From Haemaphysalis longicornis (taxonomy: Eukaryota > Arthropoda > Arachnida > Ixodida > Ixodidae), in contig JABSTR010001148.1 in the NCBI GenBank assembly GCA_013339765.2, positions 186,001-250,000 of the forward strand: a DNA stretch of 64,000 bases. The letters are read 5' to 3'. The notes below the pieces were generated by a model that did no database searches, was not told where the DNA came from, and was given only the letters and a program-made list of their open reading frames with translations. Positions 10,726 through 21,104 of the stretch are shown piece after piece. Position 1 is the first letter of the stretch, and each line of letters opens with the position of its first letter. The translations under genes and the position numbers were made by a program.

Positions 10726-10912
10726 TACCAATAACTCTCTGCCACAGTGACTTCTGCAGTTTCGCCGCCCTGCTATTGAAAGACAGCCCCGCTGCCATTT
10801 TTCCCCCTCGGCCACAAGTTGGACAGACTCGGCTCGGCGCCCCCTCCCAAGTGGCGCCCGGGGTACTTGTACCCTCCTGCCCCCCCCCCCCCCCCCCCCT
10901 TAGTACACCACT

Positions 10913-11349
10913 GCCGCCGGTGCTTCCCGGCGGTGGTGATAAACGGGAAGACGGCAGTCACGGTGAACAGCCGCGAGCATCGTCACGAGAGACGCGCAGC
11001 GAGCGGAAGAGCTGGCCATCGCCCTGGCCATCGTGGACAAAGAGACGACTAAAAGAGTGCGGTGAGCAATTTCGCCAAGGGTAGGCTGTGCTGTGGAGCA
11101 GGGCGGGCACTGCGGGTGCTCGAGCGGGCGAGCATCGGTGGACTCAAGGTGACAATCAAGTGGTTCCTCGCCCACGCGGGGAACGAGGTATCGGAACTCG
11201 CCACCAACCACAACGAGACGGCGAACGCAGTCGCGCGATGGTTAACTGGCCGCGCGGCTGCAGTGGACCCGTCAGCAGAGTGGTTGACCGAGACGAAGGA
11301 CAGGTACGATACCTTTCAGGGTATCACCAAAACGTTAGCAGTGCCTTAG
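10913..11349 (+). pseudogene. LINE RNase H domain, frameshifted
   Basis: Frame shifts are needed to follow it: AVVINGKTAVTVNS (first strands), then AEELAIALAIVDKET (Glu helix), then AKGRLC...GRALRVLE, then TIKWFLAHAGNE with NHNETANAVARWLTGRAAA. The order and the WF.AHAG...NE.AN.A.R motif match tick-type LINE RNase H domains as I remember them. The second Asp (DSR) strand has decayed. The reading stops at 11347. Confidence 0.6.
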
Positions 11350-11454
11350 CTCGGCTATGCCAGGATATACGTAGCTAAGGTTTAGCTGGTTATTGTTACG
11401 TTTCCTGGTTGTCTAGGAATAGCTGATTGTCTTGCTTACTGCTGCTAAAACGAT

Positions 11455-11865
11455 TTACAGTCCAATCCAGTCCTATACAATCCAATCCAGTCCAGTTATT
11501 GCTCCTGGCGCATGCGCAGCACGGCTCTCCAGGAGCCACGCGAAACGGCTATCAAGCGGCTTTGGCGCACCGTCAGACTTGGCTACTGCGCAATGGAGGC
11601 GCACAGCTGGACACGCGCCGGCGCCAGTGCATCTGCCGCGGTTACGACGTCACTCCTCTGGAATGCGCAGACCGGCGGATGTGCATACCCATTTCTCTAC
11701 ACACCCGTACACCAATTGGATTGGATTTAATCCAATCCAATACAATCAAATTAATTTAATACAACCCTAATCCAATCCAATCCAATGCTCCTCGCGCTTG
11801 TGCAGCACTACCCTTTAGGGTCCACGCGAAACTGCTCAACCTCGGCCTGTAATATTACATAAAAA
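11455..11865 (+). repeat. TCCAA-rich repeat block
   Basis: Runs of TCCAATCCAG/TCCAATCCAA at 11461-11500 and 11725-11790 enclose a GC-rich core with CGCATGCGCAG, CGCGCCGGCGCCAG and TCTGCCGCGGTTACGACG. A related block occurs at 52230-52435 (CATGCGCCGG...TCTGCCGCGGCTATGACG followed by a TCCAA array). It looks like a short interspersed repeat with a TCCAA tail inserted into the LINE. Confidence 0.5.
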
Positions 11866-11873
11866 ACAGGAGG

Positions 11874-12236
11874 GTGCTGGCACCGCCGCACTCCGAGCTA
11901 ACCAGGGAGGAAGCGTGCACGTTCAGACAGATGCAGACGAATTCACTGATGACCGCGGTCGTCATAAAACACGTACAGCCAGAACCCTGTCACACAACAC
12001 GTGCGTGTTGTGTGACAATGCTAGGGCCTCGACCGCCCACTGTGCAGCAGCGACCGAACGAGGCGGCAACCAGGACAGATCTACCGCCGTGGACCCGAAA
12101 AGCAGTGCGCAGTTATGACAAGGGCACCCAACTATCAGCCGTCCAGCAGGTCCTGGCGGCCCTCGAAAAACAGCACCGGAGCGAAAGCTGCGGGGCGGCG
12201 GCCTCCCTTACTGGGCAGCGGCGCCCAACCCCGTAG
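11874..12236 (+). pseudogene. LINE C-terminal segment
   Basis: An open 120-codon stretch reads LAPPHSELTREEACTFRQMQ, then VQPEPCHTTRACCVT, then KAVRSYDKGTQLSAVQQVLA. The motif order (LTREEA.. FRQ.QT.S near the start, Cys-rich middle, RSYD..TQL.AV terminus) matches the end of RNase-H-type LINEs I associate with ticks. It continues the RNase H remnant at 10913-11349 across the repeat block. Confidence 0.5.
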
Positions 12237-13463
12237 CGAGTAGCAAGGGGTGGTGGAGGTGGTCCGAGTAGGGGTGACGTCGGGATGGACGAGTGGCTAC
12301 GTCCGGGCGCAGTGAACACACTGTGTCTGTTGCGGGCAATAAATGAAGTCTTTATGCCATTCAATTTGCTCAGGATTATTCGAAATTATATTTTATTTAA
12401 GAAAAAAGCAAATGTAACGTTAATGTAGCGACAAGTTTCGGTGTTGGAAATGTAACGGTAACTCGTTCGTTTCGCAACGAACTTGCAACGGGAACTCGTT
12501 TCAAACTTTGTAAGAAACGAGGAACGAGCTTTCGTTCCTGTTTGAAAGGAAGGTGTACGACCTTCCTGTCTGGGAGGTAACGGTACGACACTGCCGCCCA
12601 GCCCTTCCTTTTTTATCGGGCGCCGACTGCCAGGTGCGGCATCCTCTGCTCCTTTGGGATATTCCGGATCGCCTACGTGGTGTTCCGTACGGCCGACGTG
12701 CTCGTTTTATTTTTGTATTTTGCACTCTAGTTTTTTTTTTTTTTTTTTTACGGTGAAATGCCTGGCTACGCCGGACGTAACTCAAACCATTCGGTTGAAG
12801 TTACGTCGAATGTGACTTTAATCAAAAATTTTGGGTTCCGTCGGGCGTAACTGCAGACACTGGCTAAAATTCCGTAAGAAAAAAACTTTTGTTTTCAATT
12901 TCGGAATCCCTCGGAGGTAACTCTAGACACTGCGTAGAAAACAAAATAGTGAAAGAAGAAACGGAGCTTGCTTGTCAGCTGAATTGTGGCCTCCCATGAC
13001 ACGAATAAGGCGACGCGCATAAATTATGTACAAACACACAGAAGAAAACGACCAAGTACGCATGTACACAGTTGTTATCGTTTTTCGCTGCCTTACCGTT
13101 AAGCGGATTGCTCAGAATATTTAAGGCATACTTCAAATCTGCATACTGTGCCCACTTTTTGTTATCGAGGCTAATGATGCATTCAAAAACTCCTTCCTGC
13201 AATCACTGTTGTCTCCTGGTAGCATATCATTCCCTCTTGTGACGGCAGGGCTGATATTCATCATGAACAAGTGGTCGAGAAACGCATTCTTTGAGTTTGA
13301 AACGCTTAAATTAGATCAGTTGGTTATTAATAACACAAATATGAAAAATACTATTCACTACGGCACTCCCTAACAACTAGAGCAGCACTTTTCTTGCTTT
13401 CAATAAAGAAAACTATTGTATATTGTCATGAAAGTTTGTTTTTACAGTTTCTTCTTTTTTCAA

Positions 13464-13918
13464 CCGTGACTGAGCAGAGTAACATAAAAAAGTCTGTCGT
13501 GGGTCCTTGTGGCCCACAAATAGGAAAGTATTAATTTTAGCTTGCTGAAGGATTTTTCACAGCCAGGGATATGGAAACGGAAATGGCTAACTTTATCTTA
13601 ATCGCGACGCGAAAGTTGGAAAATACGTTGTCATCCCCATACTGTGTGATAAATTTCAGAAGTTCTTCAGGTTTTGATAAACTCCGGTGAACGCGCCGTG
13701 AAAAACAGAATCTAAAGTCTCTTCACAGAGGTCCTGCGCGCTACCGTCGGGACGATAAAACTCGCCAAAGGTGTAACAATTTGTTTTAGTTCGTTCTTGT
13801 CGTCACTGTTGCAGAACTTGTTTATGTCCAGGAGAAAGCCAAACTTGGCATCGGTATCCTGCAGGCGAGTAAATCTCTCGTCGATTTCAGAATGAAGACG
13901 GTCGAGTGTGGACTTCAT
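13464..13918 (-). pseudogene. hAT transposase remnant (copy 2)
   Basis: 13918-13712 reads KSTLDRLHSEIDERFTRLQD and on to FGFLLDINKFC; a frameshift follows, then 13568-13464 reads GCEKSFSKLKLILSYL and ATRTHDRLFYVTLLSH. The second block is the hAT dimerisation signature (ERSFSKLKLIKSYLRST..DRL..LALLS), here uninterrupted, unlike copy 1. ZMYM-like assignment is from memory. Several stops make it a pseudogene. Confidence 0.65.
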
Positions 13919-14565
13919 GACCCTCTGTATTTTTTGCTTAGCTGCTCACGCTTCTCCTTTCGAATTTTCACATGCTATCTGTTTTTTTTTCGTCTCGCGA
14001 ACGCCTTTCAACATTGACATCAAGCAGCCTCGTAAAAGTTCATTTTTGAGTCTTGCGGCCTTTAAACACGATCTATTCGAACCAGTATTTTGTTCCAAAA
14101 GCCGAGCAAAATAAAAAAAAAATCATCCGCTGGTGCAATAGCTAGTGTGCGATCACTTCCCGTTTCACCCGTTTCTTTGTCGTTATTTGCCATAACGTTG
14201 GAAACTTCAAATATGTCTTCAAGGTACCTGCTGAGCTGGCTTTACCGCTTTGACCCTCGTGCACTCCGCCTCCGACTCGTACTTGACAACAATCTCTACA
14301 ATTCCCTGCACGTTGTACACTTCCCCTTGTAAGAATACCTGCAAAGGGCTAATCCAAATATAAGAGCGCAAATGTTAACCCCCCCCCCCCCCTCCTCTCG
14401 CCGCTGCTGGTATACAAACGAGAACACATGCGAACAGCACTCACGCAGGCACACTGGACATCATCTCTTGTTGTGCATCCCGAACTCCTTCATCCGGGCG
14501 AACCTAAGTATTCAAACACGTGCACGGCGCTCCCGACAAGGAGCACAGTTTAGCTGCTTGAACGG

Positions 14566-14727
14566 CGGCATTGTAACACAAGGATAGCTGTGCGGAAGGC
14601 GAGAACGAAGAGGGGGGGACACTTCCGAGGCACTTTGGCGGGGGATGCGGGGGGGCGGCGGCACCTCGTGTGTGTCCCCTCTCTTCGTCCTCGCCTTCCG
14701 CACAGCTATCCTTGTGTTACAATGCCG
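14566..14727. repeat. 47-bp near-perfect palindrome arms
   Basis: Arms 14566-14612 and 14681-14727 match at 46 of 47 positions (outer end CGGCATTGTAACACAAGG). The 68-bp spacer is G-rich. The same structure exists, more eroded, at 10592-10725, so it belongs to the duplicated element. Confidence 0.85.
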
Positions 14728-14919
14728 TACCAATAAACTTTTAACTAGAACTATCTGCAACAGTGACTTCTGCAGCTGCGCCGCCCTGCTACTGAAAGAT
14801 AGCCCCGCTGCTACTTTTCCCCCTAGGGAACAAGTTGGGCAGACTCGGTCGGCCCCCTCCCAAGTGGCGCCCGGGGCACTTGTACTTCCCTGCCCCCCCT
14901 TAGCTACGCCGCTGCTTAA

Positions 14920-15738
14920 AGGAGCCATGGAGAAAAAATACAACTTCGTTTAATTTAAATAACTAGGATTCAGTATCTCACTCAGCTCCATTACAGCCAC
15001 AAAAGATGTTACTTAACGAAAAAAAAGCAAGAAGTATTTAAAAACTTTCAAATTTCGCGCCACAGTGACGTGTTATGAGCAAGAATGACGTCATACGTGC
15101 CAACAATGGGCCTCCTCGATTTACCAGTCCTGGACGGTCCGCGGGCAGTCCGAGGACTGCGCTCGGACCGGAAGTCCCATAGGAATACTTGGAAAAATCG
15201 AGCGCCGGATCGCGTCTCAGGCAGTCTGCGGACGATCCGGGACTGATAATCGAGGAAGCCCAATAAAACATAGGACCTCCTCGATTATCAGACCCGGATC
15301 GTCCGCGGACTGCCCGAGACGCGATCCGGCGCTCGATTTTCCCTTGTATTCCTATGGGGCTCCCGGTCCGAACGCAGTCCTCGGTCTGCCCGCGGACCGT
15401 CCAGGACTGGTAAATCGAGGAGGCCCATAATTTTCCGTGCGTTAACTGCGCGTTAGCATTCAAGTGGTGCGGTCAGATGGAACTAGAGGCCCCATTACAG
15501 ACGTTCAGTCATGTGTCGTCGCGACAGGTCGGTTATGCGGCCGCCAATCGCGCAAACAAGGTTCCGTGACGTCATAGAAAAGTTGCGGGAAATTGGCTAG
15601 GGGGTCGCGACTGCTTCACACGTTTTCTTTTTTATCTCGGTTATTTGTTCGAAGATTGCCATGATATTGGTATCATCGTTATTGGGACTAAGCAGTCTTT
15701 CTAATAAACCTAACTTGTATTTTGTCTTCATGGCTTCT
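14920..15738. mobile_element. TTAA-flanked TIR element, copy 2
   Basis: TTAA at 14916-14919 and 15739-15742. The left end AGGAGCCATGGAGAAAAAAT and the right end read inward, AGAAGCCATGAAGACAAAAT, match each other and the ends of 2124-3212. The interior shares the GTTGCGGGAAAT...GGGTCGC block with copy 1. A separate foldback element (15108-15426) is inserted within. No coding sequence seen. Confidence 0.7.
15108..15426. mobile_element. 319-bp foldback element, 149-bp arms
   Basis: Arms 15108-15256 and 15278-15426 are inverted copies with few mismatches and a 21-bp loop. The outer sequence GGGCCTCCTCGATTTACCAG also resembles the inner GGACCTCCTCGATTATCAGA, so each arm itself contains a short inverted pair. 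AT adjoins both ends but the duplication length is uncertain. The GC content is well above the flanks. Transcription through it would give a long hairpin. Confidence 0.85.
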
Positions 15739-15742
15739 TTAA

Positions 15743-16249
15743 ATGTATACCGATACGTGGTTTATGAGACAAAGGTGTACTGTTTATGACCGGTGCGTGC
15801 ACCGTCTTCTCTAGAACCGTTCGCATTTCCCGATTTTCAAGTAACCGCTTTTGACACAGGGGATCGAAGCCCGGTTTCACGCAAGCGCCGTGGGTCCAGG
15901 GCTTTTCGCTCGGCCAACCGGTAACTTCATCACTGCGTGACCGGTCGGCCAACCGCTCACGCAGCACTGCGTTCCGAAGGGCTGCGTGAACTGAGACACG
16001 ACGTGACGCGAATTTTAAAGATTTGAGCCGCCTCTACTTCCGCACGGAGGAATTACCGGAGGTCGTTACTTGATGGTAGGTATAGTCAGTGGCGTCGTCG
16101 CCCCCTTTCAGGTGAGGCCTCGGTTCCCGCAAGCGTACTCCAGTGTTTTAACTGGTGTGCTGCTACGGGTCATGATTTTAAGATGGTCATCAATTTTTGC
16201 AGCGATGCTCTATATGGCTCGGAGTCCGGTTTTCTTATAATACTATAGC
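15743..16249. other. Unassigned, GC-moderate DNA
   Basis: No convincing gene. A minus-strand stretch of 79 codons (15728-15967) overlaps repeat sequence (two copies of GACCGGTCGGCCAACCG/CGGCCAACCGGTAAC near 15910-15960 forming an imperfect inverted repeat). A CAGTGGCGTCG motif occurs at 16088. Confidence 0.4.
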
Positions 16250-16770
16250 GCAAAGAGCGGGAAACGAAGACAAGACGACGGGACGAGCGCTAACTTCCAA
16301 CTGAAATTTTAGTCCGGGAAACTTGCACCTTTTATATGCACCACCACAAAAACCAAAAAACATTCACCTCAGACAAAAAAAAATAAATACGTTACAACAC
16401 TCTGCCACCTCACACACATAACGCACGTGTCCCAATCTATACAGATACTTCTTCATGTCATGCCCGAAGTACAACGCGTGTTGGAAAGGAATCTAATTTG
16501 TTTTTGTGACAACGTTATTGAAGTCTTGCTGACACATTTACTGCCCAATTTCAAGTGCTTCAATTATCTCCCGCGTAGTTACATTGCCACTTCTTCCTAT
16601 CACTGTGCACTTGTCAAGCTGTGGTTTGCACTTACGTGTGCAATCCCTGCAATGAAGGGCCAGAAAACCCTCCTTGCCATTTCGAAAATTGTTATTGTGC
16701 TCCCTCAACCGGTCATTCAAACACCTGCCGGTTTGACCGACGTAGGATGACCCGCAGTTGGTGGTATATG
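16250..16770 (-). mobile_element. Penelope-like element 3' fragment
   Basis: The minus strand encodes a GIY-YIG endonuclease terminus (next feature) followed by an AT-rich segment and the motif GCGCTCGTCCCGTCGTCTTG near 16270-16300, which I remember as common in tick repeats. The reverse transcriptase is absent, so the copy is 5'-truncated at about 16770. Confidence 0.6.
16538..16765 (-). pseudogene. GIY-YIG endonuclease domain (Penelope-like)
   Basis: Read from about 16765 the frame gives SSYVGQTGR, then NDRLREHNNNFRNG, FLALHCRDC, KCTVIGRSGNVTTREIIEAL and a stop. Y-V-G-Q-T-G-R-C...NDR..EH is the GIY-YIG core as found in Penelope-like retroelements, and the TREI.EA..I ending is the usual C-terminus; the HC..C residues fit their zinc-binding cysteines. 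About 75 residues, uninterrupted. Penelope-like elements carry this domain downstream of a reverse transcriptase; here only the endonuclease remains. Confidence 0.7.
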
Positions 16771-17194
16771 ATATACGACACGCTCAGTGCACGGAACTTA
16801 CGGCACAAGCTGGTTCGTATGGCACCCCATACGAACCATACGCCTCTTCCAGAGGCGAGGGTTTACTCGGTACGGCCCTGTACTTCCTCCTCGCCACCGT
16901 GAATGCCACTTACACAGGTTCCATACGTTACCCTCTGCACTTGCGTCACTAAAAATAAGCTACGCATACCCCCACTTCGTGCACCCGGGAGCGTCTGGGG
17001 GCCATTTTGTTTCTGGCTTGCAGTGTTGCCATCTCTCCCAACGAAACCGCCGCCGTTTGTGACGGGCAGAGTGTGACCGGCCGCTCTAGCGTCCGCGCAG
17101 CAGGGAGAAAGAGAGGGGAGACGCGCCCAGAAACAAAATGGCTGCGCCCATATGTAAACAAATATCACGTGGTGCCGACCAACCAATGAAAGTC

Positions 17195-17456
17195 GATTGA
17201 TGATTGATTGATTGATTGATTGATGATTGTAGCATTTAACGCGCCGACGCAACGCAGGCGATAAGGCGCGCTGTAGTGGAGGGCTCCGGATTAATTTTGA
17301 CCACCTGGGGATCTTTATCGTGCGCCGAAATCTCGTACACACGGGCGTTTTTGCTTTTCGCCTCCATCAGAAAAGCGGCCGCCGCGGCCGGGAATCGAAC
17401 CCGCGACTTCGTGCTCAGCAGCGCAACGCCTTAGCCACTGAGCCACCGCGGCGGGT
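17195..17456 (-). mobile_element. tRNA-derived SINE (Ruka-like), copy 1
   Basis: The minus strand begins CCGCCGCGGTGGCTCAGTGG (A box TGGCTCAGTGGC) with B box GGTTCGATTCC about 45 nt later, then a tRNA-unrelated body (CTTTTCTGATGGAGGCGAAA) and an (AATC)n tail. A 15-bp target duplication CAACCAATGAAARTC with one mismatch flanks it (17180-17194, 17457-17471). The match to the ixodid SINE 'Ruka' is from memory. The copy is long enough to be full length. Confidence 0.85.
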
Positions 17457-17749
17457 CAACCAATGAAAATCATGGCGGCACACAACAATGAGAGAATAGA
17501 GTGTCGATACTCTAAAAGCTTTTATTTAGTGACGCTACTCTGCACCACCGACGCTTCTTTCACAGGTCGCAATCGGCTGATAACGGCGCTAGCACCGTTA
17601 TAAGTAGTTGCACTTGAAAGGGGCCCTAAATAGCCTTCCAAAGGTCGCCATTTCAATCGCGCAATCGCTAGAGTACCCCTTCACGACAACGAATACCAAA
17701 TATCACACCTCTGCGTAAAGCCGCTAGGGCCGCACAAACACGCAAAAAA

Positions 17750-19900
17750 GGTCGTTTCTTTCTTTCCTTGTTTACCTACCGCTTCCTCGCCACCATACTG
17801 CCTCGCTCTGACGTAATTGTGGCTCTGACGCAGCCCATAAATGACGCACGAAGCACTGAATCAACCTTACGGTGCCGCTATTGGTGCCGCCCTTTAAATG
17901 CTGCAGCCAATCAGCGTTCGCGGCCCTGGGAGAAACGTGGGTGCGGTCCGGGCTATACTCGGCTACAACTCAAGAAAAATGCGGCTTTTCCTCATCAAAG
18001 GACCCCCCTCCAGCCAATGGTGTCACCGTATCAACGTGACGTCATGGTAGACCGCCTCTACGCCGCGTTCACGGAAGAAATCACACAGCATGTTCTTCCG
18101 CGCTTACGGACTTCTACCAAAATGACCACCTCCGCTGTTCGCGTCAATCCACCAGCGGCGTCCGGCTCTGAGAATGATTTTTAGTGCCGTTCAGTCGTAT
18201 TCATTGTTTGCGTGTTGTGTGCAGTGTTCGTAACATGCTCGGTAACGTCAATCGCTATGGTGTTGTTTCTTCTGTTTTGTGAGCGACCGGCGTTGCCGGG
18301 AAATAGCCGCCGCCGCAGGTACTGGATTCTGTGTACGCTGTGCGATACTAAGCGGTCGTCGTCATCCTGTGCTGGCGTTTCGTCTTGAGCGTGAAGTGCT
18401 TCTCGTTCTACCGTTTAGTCCCTCCTGTGTCTGTGCTACCCACGTTATCGCACCAGTGACTGCGACAGGGGGCGATAGCTCCTTGTTAATTTCTCGTCGA
18501 TTACGCCAGTCGTAAATATTACTGTTGTGCATAGCGCACGACGTTAACGCCATGGAGAGCTATGCACGGGGCGAAACGCAAACAGCGCGACGTCGCGCCC
18601 TGCATTTCGTTAGAGCATATGTCGAGCCGTGTGTCCCAAGTCCATGCCGGGCGCAAGCGTATTCGCCCAAATTGTGATCAAATCGCCAAATACAAGAAGC
18701 TGAGTCATCGCGTTTTTTGAACGTGAACGTGTACGAGCTGTAGCTTAGCTGCGTGGTGTGATTTAATATGCCACCTTTTCTATTTTGATTCTCGGTTACG
18801 CTGAGATTCCATTGTTAAATGTGTTATTTCAAGCTGGTATGTTTTCTTCGCCTGTTTTATGTTGGAGCGCTTTAAATTGTCGTTTTGGACAAAAACCTTT
18901 GTGAATTAAATACGAATAGAGATCTGCGTTGAGTTTGCATTGTCTATGATAATAAATATTATACATGAGTATTACCACTGTAAGTTCAATTTCATGGTCT
19001 TGCTTAGGCTTCGCAAATAAGCTGTGCTTCGCGATAGTGAAATTTAATGAGCTAGATTTCACCGGTATGATTAGCTGCAACAATGCATGTGAAGACGTGA
19101 AACACAGCACTGAAATCAAATAACCCACCTTTCAGCTTTTCCTACACATGCGCATGCATATTCTTCACCAAATCAAATTCTTGCATCAGAGATGTGCATT
19201 ATTGAAGCTATATAGGCACTGCTCGCCTTGTGTTTATGTCACTTAAGTAAGAAGCTGCTGCGGTAATGGTCATCTGCATGCATGTGCTGTAAATTCGAGA
19301 TAGAGCATTCAGGGTGGAAAAAGTGAGCATTTCACCCAGTCTCCCTGTTGCATCACAAGTGGCTGCTTGAGCGAGAAGATCGCTGCTCCAGCAGTGCTCA
19401 ACATTGGGGATGCCAAGTCGAACAGTAAGCTGCTGCTTGCTGCAGCGTTGTTCACAACGCAACACGTGCTATGTCTACGCATATATTAGGAGTGTAAATC
19501 ACAATGACAGCACATCAATTGATGCCAAATTCATAACTCGGGCAATGAAGTATGTTTGAAGGGTTACTTAGTGATCTGTACCATAAAAAGCTATCTGCAC
19601 TGGTTGATGTATGACATGTCGGTTGAGTGGACGCATGTAAACACACATATGGTACATATCGCTCCGCTGAAACTGGTCAATGGATATCATACTTTTCTTG
19701 TTACGCAAGAGCCAGAATCGGATCATATGCTCAGGAAGAAATTTATTATCTTGCCAAAAATGCACTACATGAAATTATTCCCATACATGGGAGGATCGAT
19801 TGAAGCCAACGTAGTTTCCTCTTCCCAGAACTTTGTTAATTGTCTTCATTAACGTTGTGCTTCTGCACTTTATCCAGTGGCTTAGACCACAGATAAAACC
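17750..19900. other. No recognised gene; GC-rich then AT-rich
   Basis: 17750-18600 is CpG-rich and has an open plus-strand stretch 17768-18184 (138 codons) and shorter ones near 18279-18553, none with a motif I know. 18600-19900 turns AT-rich with only short open stretches. If the enclosing transposon is real, this is its non-coding 3' portion. Confidence 0.4.
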
Positions 19901-20605
19901 CATTTATCCTAATTCCTGCGTAAGACAGCAGACAGCAGCTAAACAGAATCAAAGTAGAAATAAAACACCAAAGCAACTTTTCTGGTCCTCAATGCTGTTA
20001 TCATGTCAGATTTGGCTCAGACAGCTAAACAGACACACTGCTGAATTATGCAGAGCAAATGAAATGAGCAATAAGAGACTGAAGCAGATTTATTAGTTCT
20101 TAACGCTCAATCAAAAGACAACTTGGCTCAGCCAGCTACACAAGCAGACAATGTTCAGTTACATGCTTTCATGTAGGCGTTTTATTTGCAACTGTTTCTG
20201 CATCCCATACGTGCGTAAGTGTCCAAACAATGTAAAAAACTTGCAGTGAAAACTCAAACTAGTGTCTTGTCCTGTAGCTGAAACTTGCCTTTATCACAAT
20301 TTACAGTGTCGCACAAGGAGCCCCAACACCACACACCGCAGAAGTGATTCTGCTTGAAGTGAATTTGTGAACTCGCTGGACTTGCCTTGCACACACCTCA
20401 TGCTATACATGCGAATAGTCACCCTCCTCATCCAGCGAAAACTATCGCACAGTGTAAGCGTGGCTTTCCTTCCAGAAAATAGTTTGGAACAGTGCGGGTT
20501 TTCTCTAGCTCGAGATGTACGGTTTACTTTTATGAATACATCTGCCACACAGAATCCTGTCATGACTGAACTTATTCGGCTTAATTCCTACACCACACTT
20601 ATAAC

Positions 20606-20925
20606 AAATGAGATCAGAAACCAAGCACTGCAACAGCCTTTTCTTATTCTCATAGCTACATATCAAGGCAATCAACCATGAGCCAGCACCACACAAAACA
20701 CCGCTCCGTTCACTACAGCAAATGAGATCATAACCCGATTGTTGAAATAGCTTCTGCCGCCCTCACTGTTATACTGGAAGATCACTGTTGAGTCTATGGC
20801 ACAGCAGACAACACTGAGTAATGGCAAATGAGATTACAAACCAAACATTGCAATGGTCTCTTTTGATTCTCATAGCTACATGTCAAAGGAATCAACCCTG
20901 AGCAAGTTACGCACCACACACAGGC
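20606..20925 (+). repeat. Two-unit tandem repeat, 220-bp period
   Basis: AAATGAGATCAGAAACCAAG (20606) and AAATGAGATTACAAACCAAA (20826) start two units that also share TCTCATAGCTACAT and ATCAACC and CACCACAC in the same order. A looser related motif (GGCTCAGACAGCTAAACAGA) recurs near 20010-20150. Confidence 0.65.
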
Positions 20926-21104
20926 TGCTCAGTTAACTCCAGAAATAAATAAAGCACACAAACAGCATATCTGGTGTTCTCTGCTGTCTGAAAGGAGTTT
21001 CTTGCTTCTGCAGCTATGGAAACACAGGTATTTAAGCTAAACACCGCACTCCCCACTAACTGAACGAGGCAAAGGCGGCACTGGCGAATAGGTCGCAGCC
21101 TTAC

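Larger units (their letters stand above)
4817..10912 (-). mobile_element. Large hAT element with ZMYM-like transposase remnants, copy 1
   Basis: The segment aligns to 12594-14914 over its whole length once inserted elements are removed, so the two are paralogous copies. Minus-strand fragments read as hAT transposase. The right end finishes with a C-run then TTAG..ACACCACTG (10912); read inward this is CAGTGGTGTAC..TAAGGGGG, and copy 2 ends equivalently at 14914. Such CAGTGG termini are compatible with hAT. The left terminus is not visible because hAT-1 (1114-4808) lies next to it. Insertions found only in this copy: 5517-7942, 8148-8487 and 10061-10528. Confidence 0.65.
10913..12360 (+). mobile_element. 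5'-truncated LINE fragment, interrupted
   Basis: This 3' LINE remnant begins at the RNase H domain exactly after the right terminus of the copy-1 hAT element and ends with a GGCAATAAATGAAGTC 3' UTR at about 12340. A TCCAA-rich block (about 11455-11865) separates the RNase H part from the C-terminal part. Copy 2 of the hAT-1 end starts directly afterwards. It is a third LINE family in the window. Confidence 0.65.
12361..14914 (-). mobile_element. Paralogous copy 2: hAT-1 right end plus large hAT element
   Basis: 12361-12593 is the hAT-1 right end (ending GGTACGACACTG), followed as in copy 1 by CCGCCC and TTTTTATCGGGCGCCGACTG. From there to 14914 it runs parallel to 4817-10912 without the copy-1 insertions. 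The shared junction means the hAT-1 end was already in place before the copies separated. The left part of hAT-1 is missing, replaced by the LINE at 10913-12360. The right end (CCCCCCTTAGCTACGCCGCTG) abuts the TTAA element at 14916. Confidence 0.65.

Noticed and set aside
10294..10815. 173-codon minus-strand frame
   Set aside because: Crosses the foldback arm and the palindrome; composition follows repeats.
16863..17342. 159-codon minus-strand frame
   Set aside because: Runs into the SINE and its tail; no motif.
20606..20925. Possible CRISPR-like array
   Set aside because: Only two units, no short palindromic repeat with unique spacers, eukaryotic context.
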